Shown here one piece after another: positions 11,107 to 21,021 of a stretch of DNA of 64,000 bases. Where the stretch lies: contig JACCHT010000001.1 in NCBI GenBank assembly GCA_013416635.1, positions 992,001 to 1,056,000 on the forward strand. The letters are read 5' to 3'. Source of the stretch: Candidatus Thiodubiliella endoseptemdiera. GTDB lineage: Bacteria > Pseudomonadota > Gammaproteobacteria > PS1 > Pseudothioglobaceae. Position numbers and translations under genes: made by a program. Positions within the stretch are counted from its first letter, which is position 1. Every line of letters begins with the position of its first letter. The notes beneath the pieces are model-generated. The model saw only the letters and a list, made by a program, of their open reading frames with translations. It did not search any database and was not told the DNA's origin.

Positions 11107-11863
11107 TGAATGTCAATCTATCAAATTTACCTTTATCTATTAAAAGCCTATTTACGGGCTATACTCTAGTCATTGGTATTGGCCTAATGATGGCGGGTGC
11201 ACAAATTATGCTTACTCATGGTATGTCTGATGGTGAGCCTGGTCTATCAATTGATGATGTGGTATATAGTTATTATGGCAATCGTTCTAATTCTAAATTA
11301 GAAAATAAACTCAATGGCTCAATGAAAGATAAGGCACCTGTCAAGGAAAGGCTAAAATTATTAATTGGGTAAAACATGGTGCAGAACAACAAAGGTGGGA
11401 AAATGAAATCCAGTTGATTGTTTTAAAGCGTTGCGCTTCTTGTCATATCAGCATTCCAGCATTGCCTAATATTACTAAATTTGAAGTTATTAAAGGGTTA
11501 GCGATAACAGACGGTGCGGTAGATATTTCTAGTTTAACACGCATATCGCATATCCATTTATTTGGCATTGCCTTTATTTTCTTTTTTGTTGGCTTGATAT
11601 TCTCGTTAGCCACTGGTTTTAATAAATGGCTAAAAGCAACTGTCATCTTTACCCCCTTTGCTTTTTTAATACTTGATGTTAGCGCTTGGTGGCTGACGCG
11701 TATTGACCCAGCCTTTGCTTGGTTGGTTATTATTGGCGGTTTTGGCTATAGTCTTACCTCTACCATTATGATTTCTACCTCACTTTATCAGATGTGGATT
11801 ATGCCTGGCGTGGGAAAATTAGCCACAAAAATGCTTGGTCTAATGATAGTAATTAAAATATGA
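11106..11863 (+). pseudogene. Inner-membrane protein with a CxxCH haem motif, frameshifted
   Basis: Two overlapping-frame pieces make one protein of about 250 residues. It has an N-terminal membrane anchor, a soluble segment, a CASCH haem c-type motif, and then three or four membrane helices (FGIAFIFFFVGLIF and following). The frame breaks in an A-run at 11354-11357. Restoring one A reads ERLKIINWVKHGAEQQRW straight into the second piece. The gene overlaps rhodanese by TAATG and pntA by ATGA, which suggests a coupled operon. I do not recognise a named family. It could be a membrane c-type cytochrome carrying electrons, which is inference. The break may be a sequencing error. Confidence 0.65.
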
Positions 11864-13413
11864 AAATCGCCATTCCAAAAGAGTGTTATCCTGGTGAAAA
11901 ACGGGTTGCCAGCACGCCAAATGTTGTCCGTCATCTGATTGAATTAGGCTTTAAAGTTACACTTGAAACACAAGCGGGGATACACGCAAGTTTTACTGAT
12001 GAAGATTACCAATTGGCGGGTGCGGGTATTGCCCAAGACAGTGAGACACTTTTGGCAGATGCACAAATAATTCTCAAAGTGCGTGCCCCTATCAAAGATG
12101 AAATCGCTTTAATGTCCGCAGGTTCAACCTTGATTAGTTTTATTTGGCCAGCACAAAATCCTGAGTTGTTGCAACGCTTAGCGGCAAAAAAAATCAATGT
12201 TTTAGCAATAGATTCTATGCCTAGGATTTCACGAACGCAAAAAATGGATGCACTCAGTTCTATGGCAAATATCGCAGGATACCGTGCTGTAATTGAAGCT
12301 ACCAACGCATTCGGGCGATTTTTTTCAGGTCAAATTACCGCAGCAGGACGCATTCAGCCTGCCAAAATTCTAGTGATTGGTGCAGGCGTAGCGGGCTTAT
12401 CAGCGATTGGTACGGCAAAATCTTTAGGTGCAATTGTGCGGGCATTTGACACCCGCCTTGAAGTCAAAGAACAAATACACAGTTTAGATGCTGATTTTTT
12501 GGAGTTAGATTTTGCTGAGAATACTGATGGCACTGGTGGTTATGCCAAAACTATGAGCAAAGAATTTATCGCAGCAGAAATGGCGTTATTTGCTGAGCAA
12601 GCCAAAGAGGTGGATATTATCATTACCACTGCACTCATTCCTGGTAAGCCCGCACCAGAGCTTATTACTGAGGCAATGGTAAAATCAATGAAACAAGGTA
12701 GTGTAATTGTGGATTTAGCCGCTGAACAAGGGGGTAATTGTGCACTCACAACGCCCCATGAAATCACCGAAAAATATGGGGTTAAGATTATTGGTTATTG
12801 TGATTTACCCAGCCGTTTATCAGCACAATCTAGCCAATCATATGCCTCCAATATTCATCACCTACTTACCGAACTCTGTCCTGAGCAACAAGGAGAAATT
12901 GTTTTGAATATGGAAGATAAGGTTATTCGTGCAATCACGGTGGTAAAAGCAGGGCTTGTAACTTGGGCACCGCCAAAAGCACCCCTAACATCTACCAAAG
13001 AAAGCAATAAAAATAAGGGGCAACCCGTTGAAATTGAATTAATCGCAGACAAGGGTAAATCTACTGTCAGCAAAGCAAAGCAAGACATCATTCTTGCTCT
13101 CGTTATCTCCGTATTACTATTAGGGTTAGGTGCAGTAGCACCCAGTTCTTTTATGACGCATTTTAGTATCTTTGTGCTAGCGTGTTTTGTTGGTTATATG
13201 GTTATTTGGAATGTATCACACTCACTACACACACCGTTAATGAGCATCACCAATGCCGTCAGTAGTATTGTGATTTTAGGTGCTTTATTGCAAATATCCT
13301 CGTCAAATAACACCATTCTATGGCTCAGTGCAATTGCTATCTTGATTGCCAGTATCAACATCGTTGGTGGCTTTGCGGTAACTCGGCGTATGCTTAAAAT
13401 GTTCAGCGATTAA
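11860..13413 (+). CDS. pntA: NAD(P) transhydrogenase subunit alpha
   Basis: PntA binds NAD(H) and, with PntB, couples hydride transfer between NADH and NADP+ to proton movement across the inner membrane. The 517-residue protein starts [20 protein letters not shown], has the NAD-binding motif [18 protein letters not shown] (about residues 171-188), and ends with about four membrane helices (about 410-500), so the alpha-1 and alpha-2 parts are fused as in E. coli. It overlaps the preceding gene by ATGA and is followed by pntB after 18 bp. Confidence 0.97.
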   Translation: MKIAIPKECYPGEKRVASTPNVVRHLIELGFKVTLETQAGIHASFTDEDYQLAGAGIAQDSETLLADAQIILKVRAPIKDEIALMSAGSTLISFIWPAQNPELLQRLAAKKINVLAIDSMPRISRTQKMDALSSMANIAGYRAVIEATNAFGRFFSGQITAAGRIQPAKILVIGAGVAGLSAIGTAKSLGAIVRAFDTRLEVKEQIHSLDADFLELDFAENTDGTGGYAKTMSKEFIAAEMALFAEQAKEVDIIITTALIPGKPAPELITEAMVKSMKQGSVIVDLAAEQGGNCALTTPHEITEKYGVKIIGYCDLPSRLSAQSSQSYASNIHHLLTELCPEQQGEIVLNMEDKVIRAITVVKAGLVTWAPPKAPLTSTKESNKNKGQPVEIELIADKGKSTVSKAKQDIILALVISVLLLGLGAVAPSSFMTHFSIFVLACFVGYMVIWNVSHSLHTPLMSITNAVSSIVILGALLQISSSNNTILWLSAIAILIASINIVGGFAVTRRMLKMFSD

Positions 13414-13431
13414 TACGCCAAGGAGAAAATT

Positions 13432-14826
13432 ATGCCCACAAACCTTATTACTGCCACTTACTTAATTGCCGCCATTTTCTTTATTTGGTCCCTAGGCGGA
13501 TTAAGTAGTAATGTTGGTGCGCGTAAAGGATTGTGGTTTGGTATCACAGGAATGGTTTTAGCTGTAAGTGTCACCATTCTCAACACTGATGTGGTTAACT
13601 ATGTGCTGATTGCTATTACGATGGCGATAGGTTCTGCTATCGGTCTAATCCTTGCCACTCGCGTGCAAATGGTGCAAATGCCACAATTAGTCGCTATCTT
13701 ACACAGTTTAGTAGGGTTGGCAGCAGTGCTGATTGGTTACGGGGGTTATATGGATGACAGTTTACAACTAACTGGTGTAGAAAAAACCATTCATGACATT
13801 GAAGTCTATATTGGTATCTACATCGGTGCCTTCACATTCTCAGGATCCGTTATGGCTTTTGGAAAACTCAGTACCTTGCTAAATGCCAAGCCTGTTTTAC
13901 TCCCCGCTCGTCATTATTTAAACTTGTTAATGTTTATTACTGTCATCATTTTTGGCTGGATATTTGTTACCCCTAGCACTCCTGAAATGGCGTATATAGC
14001 CCTTTACATAATGACTGCATTGGGTATTATTTTCGGTATTCACATGGTGCTGGCAATTGGCGGTGCAGATATGCCTGTAGTTATCTCAATGCTCAACAGT
14101 TATTCCGGCTGGGCAGCAGCAGCAACAGGTTTTATGCTGTCCAATGATTTACTTATTATTGTGGGTGCTTTAGTTGGTAGCAGCGGTGCAATTTTGAGTT
14201 ATATTATGTGCAAGGCTATGAATCGCAACTTCTTTAGTGTCATCTCTGGCGGTTTTGGCACCCTTACAAAAACCACTGCCAGTACTTCTGGCGAACAGAT
14301 TGAAGTTAGTAATATTGATGTTGCCCAAACAGCCACACTACTACTACAAGCAAAAAAAATAGTGATTGTTCCAGGCTACGGAATGGCAGTCGCACAAGCA
14401 CAACATGCCGTTTCAGGCGTTACCCAATTACTAATGAGCCAAGGGGTTAATGTGCGTTTTGGCATTCACCCCGTGGCTGGTCGCATGCCAGGACATATGA
14501 ATGTACTACTAGCAGAGGCAAAAATCCCCTATGATGCAGTTTTTGAGATGGAGCAAATCAACCCCGATTTTGGCAATGTAGATGTTAGTATCGTTATTGG
14601 TGCTAACGACACCGTGAATCCATCTGCACTAACAGACCCTGACAGTCCCATCGCTGGCATGCCCGTGCTTGAAGTTTGGCGAGGAAAAACCACCATAGTT
14701 CTAAAACGCAGTATGGCGCAAGGTTATTCAGGCGTTGAAAACCCACTATTTGGCAAAGAAAATACCCGTATGTTATTCGGCGACGCCAAAACAACTATGG
14801 ATGCTTTATTGCTTAAGTTGTCCTGA
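13432..14826 (+). CDS. pntB: NAD(P) transhydrogenase subunit beta
   Basis: The beta subunit contains the membrane proton path and the NADP(H)-binding domain. The 464 residues comprise about eight or nine hydrophobic helices in the first 260, then the NADP domain with the fingerprint VPGYGMAVAQAQH (about residues 313-325), GRMPGHMNVLLAEA and IVIGANDTVNPSA. AAGGAG precedes the ATG. It is the last gene of the operon, and a MITE begins 37 bp after its stop. Confidence 0.97.
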   Translation: MPTNLITATYLIAAIFFIWSLGGLSSNVGARKGLWFGITGMVLAVSVTILNTDVVNYVLIAITMAIGSAIGLILATRVQMVQMPQLVAILHSLVGLAAVLIGYGGYMDDSLQLTGVEKTIHDIEVYIGIYIGAFTFSGSVMAFGKLSTLLNAKPVLLPARHYLNLLMFITVIIFGWIFVTPSTPEMAYIALYIMTALGIIFGIHMVLAIGGADMPVVISMLNSYSGWAAAATGFMLSNDLLIIVGALVGSSGAILSYIMCKAMNRNFFSVISGGFGTLTKTTASTSGEQIEVSNIDVAQTATLLLQAKKIVIVPGYGMAVAQAQHAVSGVTQLLMSQGVNVRFGIHPVAGRMPGHMNVLLAEAKIPYDAVFEMEQINPDFGNVDVSIVIGANDTVNPSALTDPDSPIAGMPVLEVWRGKTTIVLKRSMAQGYSGVENPLFGKENTRMLFGDAKTTMDALLLKLS

Positions 14827-14862
14827 GTTGCATCAGTTTAATACAGTAATTTCATTTGGATT

Positions 14863-15020
14863 GAGACCTTTGCATAAATAGGGATGATTAGCAAAATGAC
14901 AGATTTTATTAAATTGGAAATTTTTAAATCCACTCTAGCAGGGCTAAGGGTGTTTTAAAAAGTTTGTAATTTGATGAAAGATGGCGTTTTGATGATTATT
15001 CATATTTATGCAAAGGTCTC
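14863..15020 (+). mobile_element. MITE copy 4 (158 bp), capping rpoN
   Basis: The copy has perfect 18-bp terminal repeats and lies between pntB and the convergent rpoN. Its right end runs into the 3' end of rpoN, providing codons for RPLHKYE and the stop. No clear target duplication. Confidence 0.95.
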
Positions 15021-16267
15021 TTAAAGTATTTTCGGTCTCTTGCATTTGGTATATTTAATTTTTTTTGATATTTTGTAACCGTTCTACGACAAATATCCAC
15101 TTTGTCTTGTGTTAATAAATCACATATTTTTTGATCAGAGAGTGCTTTATTTTCATTGCGAATAATCTGAATAATTTTATGTTGAATAGATTTTGATGCA
15201 TGCTTGCCAACATTAGCAGAAAATAAATCTTGGATGCTAATCACGCCAATTGGTGTATTCATATACTTGTCTTTAATTAAACGTGACAAGGTGGATTCAC
15301 CCATGCCCAACTCAAATGCTAATTGTTTTTGAGTTAATGGCAATAGATACGCTAAACCTTTAGTGAGTGCTTGTTGTTGTTTGGCAACCAATGCTTTGGC
15401 AATCTGTTGTAAATATTGATTACGATAAGCCAAAGAGCCAATCAAGCCGCGTGCTACTGCCAGATGTTCATTAAATAAAGTTTTGTCTGGGATTTGAGTG
15501 CGTAAGGATAAATACTTTTTATTGATTGTAATATCAGGCAGTTTTTTTAGATGAATACGCCAATCATTTTCTGTTTTTTCAATAAAAATATCGGGTTGAA
15601 CATATGGATTTCGACTGTTGTCTAGATTATCAGTGGGTGTTTTGGCTAATAATTTAACCACACTCAGAAAGTTATCTTTTTGTGCTGAAGTAACTTGATT
15701 AATATCAACATCTCCAAGTAAAAGCTTTACAATCAGGGGTTTATCTGCGATGTTTTTATTGTGGTTAATTTGTAACAAAAAGAAGTCTTGCATATTAAAA
15801 GAAGCAATACCAAAGGGTTCAATATTAATTTGCATCTGCCTTCTAACTTGCTCACATTGTTGCAGATTGATTTTATTTTTTGGCTGTTTTTTTAAATAAA
15901 CACGCATAATTGTTTCAATGCTAACCTCAAGAAACCCAACTTCAGTCAAATTTTCAACCATAATATGTGCGATACTGAGTTGCTCAGCAGTTAAACCTAT
16001 ATTGGGCAATTGATTTTCTAAATTAGCAAACATAGATTCTTTATGTGCTAATTTTGCAAAAATATCTTCGTTGGTTTTTTCATAATTTAAAGAATAACCG
16101 CCTATTTTTTCAGTATTTTCAACCAGTAAAATATTTTTTTCTAGTGCGTTATTTATTTCAACCAATAAGTCATCATATGGCATAGTTAAAAGCCCTATAG
16201 AGTTTTTTAACGAAGGTGTTAGGTTGACATTGAAGCCTAATTTTTGTTGTAATAAATTTTTTGGCAT
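14996..16267 (-). CDS. rpoN: RNA polymerase sigma-54 factor
   Basis: RpoN directs RNA polymerase to -24/-12 promoters and needs an NtrC-type ATPase to open them. The 423-residue protein shows the glutamine/leucine-rich region I (QQKLGFNVNLTPSLKNSIGLL), the core-binding domain, the HTH (LAFELGMGESTLSRLIKDKY) and the RpoN box CRRTVTKYQKK (about 393-403). The final seven residues, RPLHKYE, are encoded by MITE sequence. The native end was probably close to IPNARDRK, so function is likely kept. It is divergent from hupS with only 60 bp between start codons. A sigma-54 promoter overlaps its first codons on the opposite strand. Confidence 0.95.
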   Translation of the reverse strand: MPKNLLQQKLGFNVNLTPSLKNSIGLLTMPYDDLLVEINNALEKNILLVENTEKIGGYSLNYEKTNEDIFAKLAHKESMFANLENQLPNIGLTAEQLSIAHIMVENLTEVGFLEVSIETIMRVYLKKQPKNKINLQQCEQVRRQMQINIEPFGIASFNMQDFFLLQINHNKNIADKPLIVKLLLGDVDINQVTSAQKDNFLSVVKLLAKTPTDNLDNSRNPYVQPDIFIEKTENDWRIHLKKLPDITINKKYLSLRTQIPDKTLFNEHLAVARGLIGSLAYRNQYLQQIAKALVAKQQQALTKGLAYLLPLTQKQLAFELGMGESTLSRLIKDKYMNTPIGVISIQDLFSANVGKHASKSIQHKIIQIIRNENKALSDQKICDLLTQDKVDICRRTVTKYQKKLNIPNARDRKYFKRPLHKYE

Positions 16268-16277
16268 AGTTATTGCT
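16262..16277 (+). promoter_or_regulatory. Sigma-54 (-24/-12) promoter for the hydrogenase operon
   Basis: TGGCATAGTTATTGCT matches the consensus TGGCAC-N5-TTGCA, with GG (16263-16264) and GC (16275-16276) exactly 10 bases apart. The first half overlaps the start codon of the divergent rpoN gene. Transcription would begin about 12 bases downstream near 16288, leaving a leader of about 40 bases before the hupS ATG at 16328, which has an AGAGGAG ribosome site at 16315-16321. Sigma-54 control of hup operons by HoxA/HupR-type activators is established in other proteobacteria; here it is a sequence match only. Confidence 0.7.
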
Positions 16278-16327
16278 TGTTATTCTAGTGAGATAGTATA
16301 CATTTAAATAATAAAGAGGAGAGCTTT

Positions 16328-17449
16328 ATGTCCAATACAGAATTAGCACAATCGGTTGATAGTAAATCACCCATTGAGAGTTTTTACGATGTCATGCGTA
16401 GACAAGGTATTAGCCGTCGTAGTTTCATCAAATATTGCAGTCTTACTGCAACCGCTTTGGGTCTAGGTCCTGCGTTTGTAGGTAAAATTGCTTATGCAAT
16501 GGAAAATAAGCCAAGAATTCCAGTTTTATGGTTACACGGTTTAGAATGTACTTGCTGTTCAGAGTCATTTATTCGTTCAGCACACCCGTTGGCAAAAGAT
16601 GTGATTTTGTCTATGATTTCATTAGATTATGATGATACGATTATGGCGGCAGCAGGGCAGCAGGCCGAAGCAATTATCGATGAGACTATCGAAAAGTATG
16701 ATGGTAATTTTATTCTTGCTGTGGAAGGCAACACACCGCTTAATCAGGATGGAATGTCTTGTATTATTGCTGGCAAACCTTTTCACCATCAAATTGAAAG
16801 AGTTGCGAAACATTGTAAAGCAATTATTTCTTGGGGCTCATGTGCTTCTTGGGGTTGCGTTCAAGCAGCCAGACCCAATCCAACTCAAGCAACACCAACA
16901 CATAAATTAATTACTGATAAGCCCATTATTAAAGTACCTGGTTGTCCGCCAATTGCTGAAGTGATGACGGGTGTGATTACTTATATGGTAACTTTTGATA
17001 AGATGCCAACTTTAGACAGGCAAGGTCGCCCTAAAATGTTCTACTCTCAAAGAATTCACGACAAGTGTTACCGTCGTCCACATTTTGATGCAGGTCAATT
17101 TGTTGAAGAGTTTGATGATGAAAATGCCAAGAAGGGTTATTGTTTATACAAGGTGGGCTGTAAAGGGCCTACTACCTATAATGCTTGTTCTACTATTCGT
17201 TGGAATGAAGGCACTTCTTTCCCAATTCAAGCGGGTCACGGTTGTATCGGTTGTTCAGAAGATGGATTCTGGGATAAAGGATCATTCTATGACAGGCTGA
17301 CTGATGTGCATGGATTTGGTGTTGAGGCGGATGCCGATGAAATAGGCTTGGCAGTGGCTGGTGCTACAGGGGTGGCTATCGCAGTTCATGCGGCGGCCAG
17401 TGCATTAAAAAGTGCAAAAAATAATCATGACAACAACATAGGAGAATAA
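16328..17449 (+). CDS. hupS: Uptake [NiFe]-hydrogenase small subunit, O2-tolerant type
   Basis: This subunit passes electrons from the NiFe site through three iron-sulfur clusters to a membrane cytochrome b. The 373-residue precursor has a Tat signal (SRRSFIK, residues 29-35). Proximal-cluster ligands are C74, C77, C172 and C206, plus the two extra cysteines C76 (CTCC) and C177 (SCASWGC). The extra pair marks the 4Fe-3S cluster of O2-tolerant membrane-bound hydrogenases (group 1d type). Distal-cluster residues H244, C247, C272 and C278 and medial-cluster residues C287, C306 and C309 are present. A C-terminal hydrophobic stretch (about 347-365) is the membrane anchor. It is the first gene of the operon, 3 bp before hupL. 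Confidence 0.97.
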   Translation: MSNTELAQSVDSKSPIESFYDVMRRQGISRRSFIKYCSLTATALGLGPAFVGKIAYAMENKPRIPVLWLHGLECTCCSESFIRSAHPLAKDVILSMISLDYDDTIMAAAGQQAEAIIDETIEKYDGNFILAVEGNTPLNQDGMSCIIAGKPFHHQIERVAKHCKAIISWGSCASWGCVQAARPNPTQATPTHKLITDKPIIKVPGCPPIAEVMTGVITYMVTFDKMPTLDRQGRPKMFYSQRIHDKCYRRPHFDAGQFVEEFDDENAKKGYCLYKVGCKGPTTYNACSTIRWNEGTSFPIQAGHGCIGCSEDGFWDKGSFYDRLTDVHGFGVEADADEIGLAVAGATGVAIAVHAAASALKSAKNNHDNNIGE

Positions 17450-17452
17450 ATT

Positions 17453-19267
17453 ATGTCAGTTATAACTACACCAAACGGCTACACACTAGATAATAGTGGT
17501 CAACGCGTTGTTATTGACCCAGTAACTAGAATTGAGGGTCATATGCGTTGTGAAGTCAACTTAGATAAAAATAATGTCATTATCAATGCGGTATCAACCG
17601 GCACAATGTGGCGTGGATTAGAAGTTATTTTAAGGGGTCGTGATCCTAGAGATGCTTGGGCTTTTGTTGAAAGAATTTGTGGCGTATGTACAGGTTGTCA
17701 TGCCCTAGCATCTTGTAGAGCAGTTGAAAATGCATTGGGTATTGAGATTCCACTGAATGCACATCTCATTCGTGAAATGATGGCAAAAACTTTGCAAGTA
17801 CATGATCATGTTGTGCATTTCTACCATTTACATGCACTGGACTGGGTTAATCCCGTTAATGCTTTAAAAGCTGACCCTAAGGCTACTTCTAGTTTGCAGC
17901 AGATTGTATCGATTAAGCATGCAAAATCTAGCCCTGGTTATTTTAAGGATATTCAAACTAGAATTAAGAAATTTATTGAGTCAGGGCAACTAGGACCTTT
18001 CAAAAATGGTTACTGGGATAATCCTGCCTATAAATTATCACCAGAAGCAGATTTAATGGCAGTGGCTCATTATCTTGAAGCACTTGATTTACAAAAAGAA
18101 TTTGTTAAATTACATACTATCTTTGGGGGTAAAAATCCACATCCAAACTATTTAGTGGGTGGTGTTCCTTGTGCGATTAATATGGATGGTGATATGGCTG
18201 CAGGTGCACCGCTTAATATGGAACGCTTAAATTTTGTTAAATCTCGCATTGATGAAATGGTGCAATTTAATACCAATGTTTATGTGCCTGATGTGCTTGC
18301 TATTGCTAGTTTTTACAAAGGTCAATTATGGGGTGGCGGTATCGGTGCTAAGAGTGTGATGGACTATGGCGCTTACCCTAAGGTTAATTATGATAAATCA
18401 ACTGACCAACTACCGGGTGGTGTTATTCTTAACGACAATTGGGATGAGGTCTTTCCAATTGATCCGGCAGACCCAGAGCAAGTTCAAGAGTTTGTTACCC
18501 ATTCTTGGTATAAGTATCCAGATGAATCTAAAGGTTTACATCCTTGGGATGGTATTACTGAGGCAAACTATGAGTTAGGAGCTAAAACCAAAGGCACCAG
18601 AACTGACATTAAAGAATTGGATGAAAGTGCCAAATACTCATGGATTAAAGCCCCTAGGTGGAGGGGTCATGCCGTTGAAGTGGGCCCATTATCTCGTTAT
18701 GTTTTGGCATTCGCACAAGGTAATGAATATGTTATTGACCAAATTAACACCAGCGTTGCTGCATTTAATTCCCTTGCTGGCACTAATCTTGGTGCAAAAC
18801 AAGTTTTGCAAACAACCATTGGTAGGACACTTGCTAGGGCGTTAGAATCTAAGTATGTGGCTGATATGATGGTTGATGATTGGCACGCTTTAATTAAGAA
18901 TATTAAAAATGGCGATAGTTCAACAGCAAATATGGAGAAATGGGATCCAAAAACTTGGCCGAAAGAGGCTAAAGGTTACGGAACTGCAGCGGCTCCTCGG
19001 GGTGCTTTAGGTCATTGGATTAAGATTAAGGATGGCAAGATTGAAAATTACCAATGTGTTGTGCCAACTACTTGGAATGGTTCGCCACGCGATCCAGCAG
19101 GTAATATTGGTGCATTTGAAGCCAGTTTGATGGGAACGCCAGTGGAGCGTGCGAATGAGCCAGTTGAGATTTTACGCACGCTACACAGTTTTGACCCATG
19201 TCTTGCCTGCTCTACTCATGTGATGAGTAGCGATGGTGAAGAATTAATTAATGTTAAAGTAAGATAG
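17453..19267 (+). CDS. hupL: Uptake [NiFe]-hydrogenase large subunit
   Basis: The subunit carries the NiFe(CN)2CO active site where H2 is split. The 604 residues include the N-terminal nickel motif RICGVC (74-79) and the C-terminal motif DPCLACSTH (581-589). The four metal cysteines are C76, C79, C583 and C586. The last 15 residues after H589 are the peptide removed by the HupD protease once nickel is in place. It has no signal peptide and is exported piggy-back with HupS through Tat. It lies directly behind hupS and ahead of a small membrane protein. Confidence 0.98.
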   Translation: MSVITTPNGYTLDNSGQRVVIDPVTRIEGHMRCEVNLDKNNVIINAVSTGTMWRGLEVILRGRDPRDAWAFVERICGVCTGCHALASCRAVENALGIEIPLNAHLIREMMAKTLQVHDHVVHFYHLHALDWVNPVNALKADPKATSSLQQIVSIKHAKSSPGYFKDIQTRIKKFIESGQLGPFKNGYWDNPAYKLSPEADLMAVAHYLEALDLQKEFVKLHTIFGGKNPHPNYLVGGVPCAINMDGDMAAGAPLNMERLNFVKSRIDEMVQFNTNVYVPDVLAIASFYKGQLWGGGIGAKSVMDYGAYPKVNYDKSTDQLPGGVILNDNWDEVFPIDPADPEQVQEFVTHSWYKYPDESKGLHPWDGITEANYELGAKTKGTRTDIKELDESAKYSWIKAPRWRGHAVEVGPLSRYVLAFAQGNEYVIDQINTSVAAFNSLAGTNLGAKQVLQTTIGRTLARALESKYVADMMVDDWHALIKNIKNGDSSTANMEKWDPKTWPKEAKGYGTAAAPRGALGHWIKIKDGKIENYQCVVPTTWNGSPRDPAGNIGAFEASLMGTPVERANEPVEILRTLHSFDPCLACSTHVMSSDGEELINVKVR

Positions 19268-19277
19268 GAGTAGGTAT

Positions 19278-19550
19278 ATGAAAAAATTAATAATAGTGAT
19301 AGTATCAATGTTGTTTTCTGTTGCGGCATTTGCACATTCGGGGCATTCGCCACTTGAGTTTATAAGTGCCATTGAAGCAGCAAAGCATTACTTTAGTAGT
19401 TCATATCATATTGGAACAATATTAGCAATAAGCATGGTGTTTATTGTTAGTGCTGTTATTCTCCACAAGAGAAGACAGATTTTATCCACTATGTTAATGG
19501 TAGCAGGACTCTTTGGCTCAATATTGGGCATGGGGCTGTTGTTGTCATAA
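19278..19550 (+). CDS. Small membrane protein of the hydrogenase operon, unknown role
   Basis: The 90-residue protein has a clear signal peptide (MKKLIIVIVSMLFSVAAFA), then a histidine-containing HSGHSP, and two membrane helices (about 47-62 and 68-89). It lies between hupL and hupC, 10 bp after the first and 24 bp before the second, so it is co-transcribed with the structural genes. I do not recognise it as HupE or any standard maturation factor. A role in metal handling at the periplasmic face or in anchoring the hydrogenase-cytochrome complex is conceivable but unsupported. Confidence 0.75.
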   Translation: MKKLIIVIVSMLFSVAAFAHSGHSPLEFISAIEAAKHYFSSSYHIGTILAISMVFIVSAVILHKRRQILSTMLMVAGLFGSILGMGLLLS

Positions 19551-19574
19551 ACTTTTATTGAAAGGGAGTAGGCT

Positions 19575-20306
19575 ATGAGTACAAAAAAGATGAGTTCAGC
19601 CATTGGTGATTTAGATTCGTCAGGCATTGAATCAACCATAGAGGCGGTTTATGTATATGAGGCACCCGTGCGATTATGGCATTGGGTGAATGCAGGTGCA
19701 ATTACTGTTTTGGCACTTACAGGTTATTTTATTGGTTCTCCGTTGCCCAGTATGTCAGGTGAGGCAAGTGATTTTTATGTTATGGGGTATATTCGCTTTT
19801 TTCATTTTGTAGCGGCTTATGTATTTGCCATTGGTATGATTGGTAGAATTTATTGGGCGTTTGTAGGCAATGGACATGCGAAGCAACTGTTTGTACCGCC
19901 ATTATTGAAAAAGTCTTGGTGGCGTGAAGTTTGGCATGAGGCTCGTTGGTATGCCTTCTTGGAAAAAGAACCGAATAAATATGTCGGTCACAATCCATTG
20001 GCCTCATTATTTATGTTTCTTATGTTTGTCGTGGGTTCAATTTTTATGATTTTTACTGGATTTGCTTTATATGCCGAAGGACAAGGGACGGATTCTTGGT
20101 GGTATGACGCTTTTGCTGGGTGGTTAATTCCATTGTTCGGACAGAGCCAAGATGTACACACTTGGCATCATTTGGGAATGTGGTTTATTTTAACCTTCGT
20201 CATTATTCATATCTATGCTGCGATTAGAGAAGATGTAATGTCTAGGCAATCCTTAGTGAGCACAATGATTAGTGGCTGGAGAACCTGGAAAGATGACAGA
20301 AGATAA
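19575..20306 (+). CDS. hupC: Ni/Fe-hydrogenase b-type cytochrome subunit
   Basis: This dihaem cytochrome b anchors HupSL to the membrane and moves H2 electrons into the quinone pool. The 243 residues have four hydrophobic helices and conserved histidines in VRLWHWVNAG, in RFFHFVAAYVFAIGMIGR, and in VHTWHHLGMWFILTFVIIH near the C-terminus. AGGGAGTAGGCT precedes the ATG. Its N-terminus is about 20 residues longer than the E. coli HyaC core. Part of the hup operon. Confidence 0.96.
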   Translation: MSTKKMSSAIGDLDSSGIESTIEAVYVYEAPVRLWHWVNAGAITVLALTGYFIGSPLPSMSGEASDFYVMGYIRFFHFVAAYVFAIGMIGRIYWAFVGNGHAKQLFVPPLLKKSWWREVWHEARWYAFLEKEPNKYVGHNPLASLFMFLMFVVGSIFMIFTGFALYAEGQGTDSWWYDAFAGWLIPLFGQSQDVHTWHHLGMWFILTFVIIHIYAAIREDVMSRQSLVSTMISGWRTWKDDRR

Positions 20307-20328
20307 TCATTTTTTTTGGAGTAATTGA

Positions 20329-21021
20329 ATGAAAGTTTTAATATTGGGCATCGGTAATATTTTATGGGCAGATGAAGGGTTCGGTGTCCGCACTGTTGAA
20401 GAAATTAATAAACAGTATGAGTTTGATAAAGAGGTGTTACTGATGGATGGTGGAACCCTAGGTCTGTATCTTATTCAACATGTGCAAGCCTGTGATTTGC
20501 TTATCGTATTTGATGCCATTGATTATGACTTAAAGCCCGGCACAATGAAACTCATTCACGATGAAGAGGTGCCTAAATTTATGGGTGTTAAAAAAATGAG
20601 TTTGCATCAAACAGGCTTTCAAGAAGTGTTATCCACGGCTGAATTAACTGGAGAAACACCCGATCATATTTTTTTAATTGGTGTGCAACCTGCACAATTA
20701 GATGATTTTGGCGGTAGTTTGAATGAGGTGGTAAAAGAACAAATACAACCCGCCATTAATGCGTGTCTTAAATATTTAGACAGTTATTCTGTGCCTTATA
20801 AAAAACGAGACATCACTTATCTTGAAGAAGGTATTAATAGTCCAACTATTGGTATGAGTAACTATGAACGCCATAGACCTTCGGAGCAGTTAGCTTGTAG
20901 AAAAGGGGATGAGAGGGTTTTATTTGACAATGCTTTTGAGCAAAGAAAAAGTGAGCTTATTGACCCAAATTGCGGTGTCAATGTATTTGTTGATGGGCGT
21001 AAACATTTTGAGGATAATTAA
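20329..21021 (+). CDS. hupD: Hydrogenase maturation endopeptidase
   Basis: This nickel-dependent protease trims the C-terminus of HupL after nickel insertion. The N-terminal core (LGIGNILWADEGFGVR, residues 5-20) contains the conserved glutamate (E15); DAID (about 63-66) and SLHQTGFQEVL (about 89-99) carry the other metal-binding acid and histidine. At 230 residues it is longer than most HupD/HyaD proteins (about 160-200) because of a C-terminal extension. Its TAA is directly followed by the hupF ATG. Confidence 0.95.
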   Translation: MKVLILGIGNILWADEGFGVRTVEEINKQYEFDKEVLLMDGGTLGLYLIQHVQACDLLIVFDAIDYDLKPGTMKLIHDEEVPKFMGVKKMSLHQTGFQEVLSTAELTGETPDHIFLIGVQPAQLDDFGGSLNEVVKEQIQPAINACLKYLDSYSVPYKKRDITYLEEGINSPTIGMSNYERHRPSEQLACRKGDERVLFDNAFEQRKSELIDPNCGVNVFVDGRKHFEDN

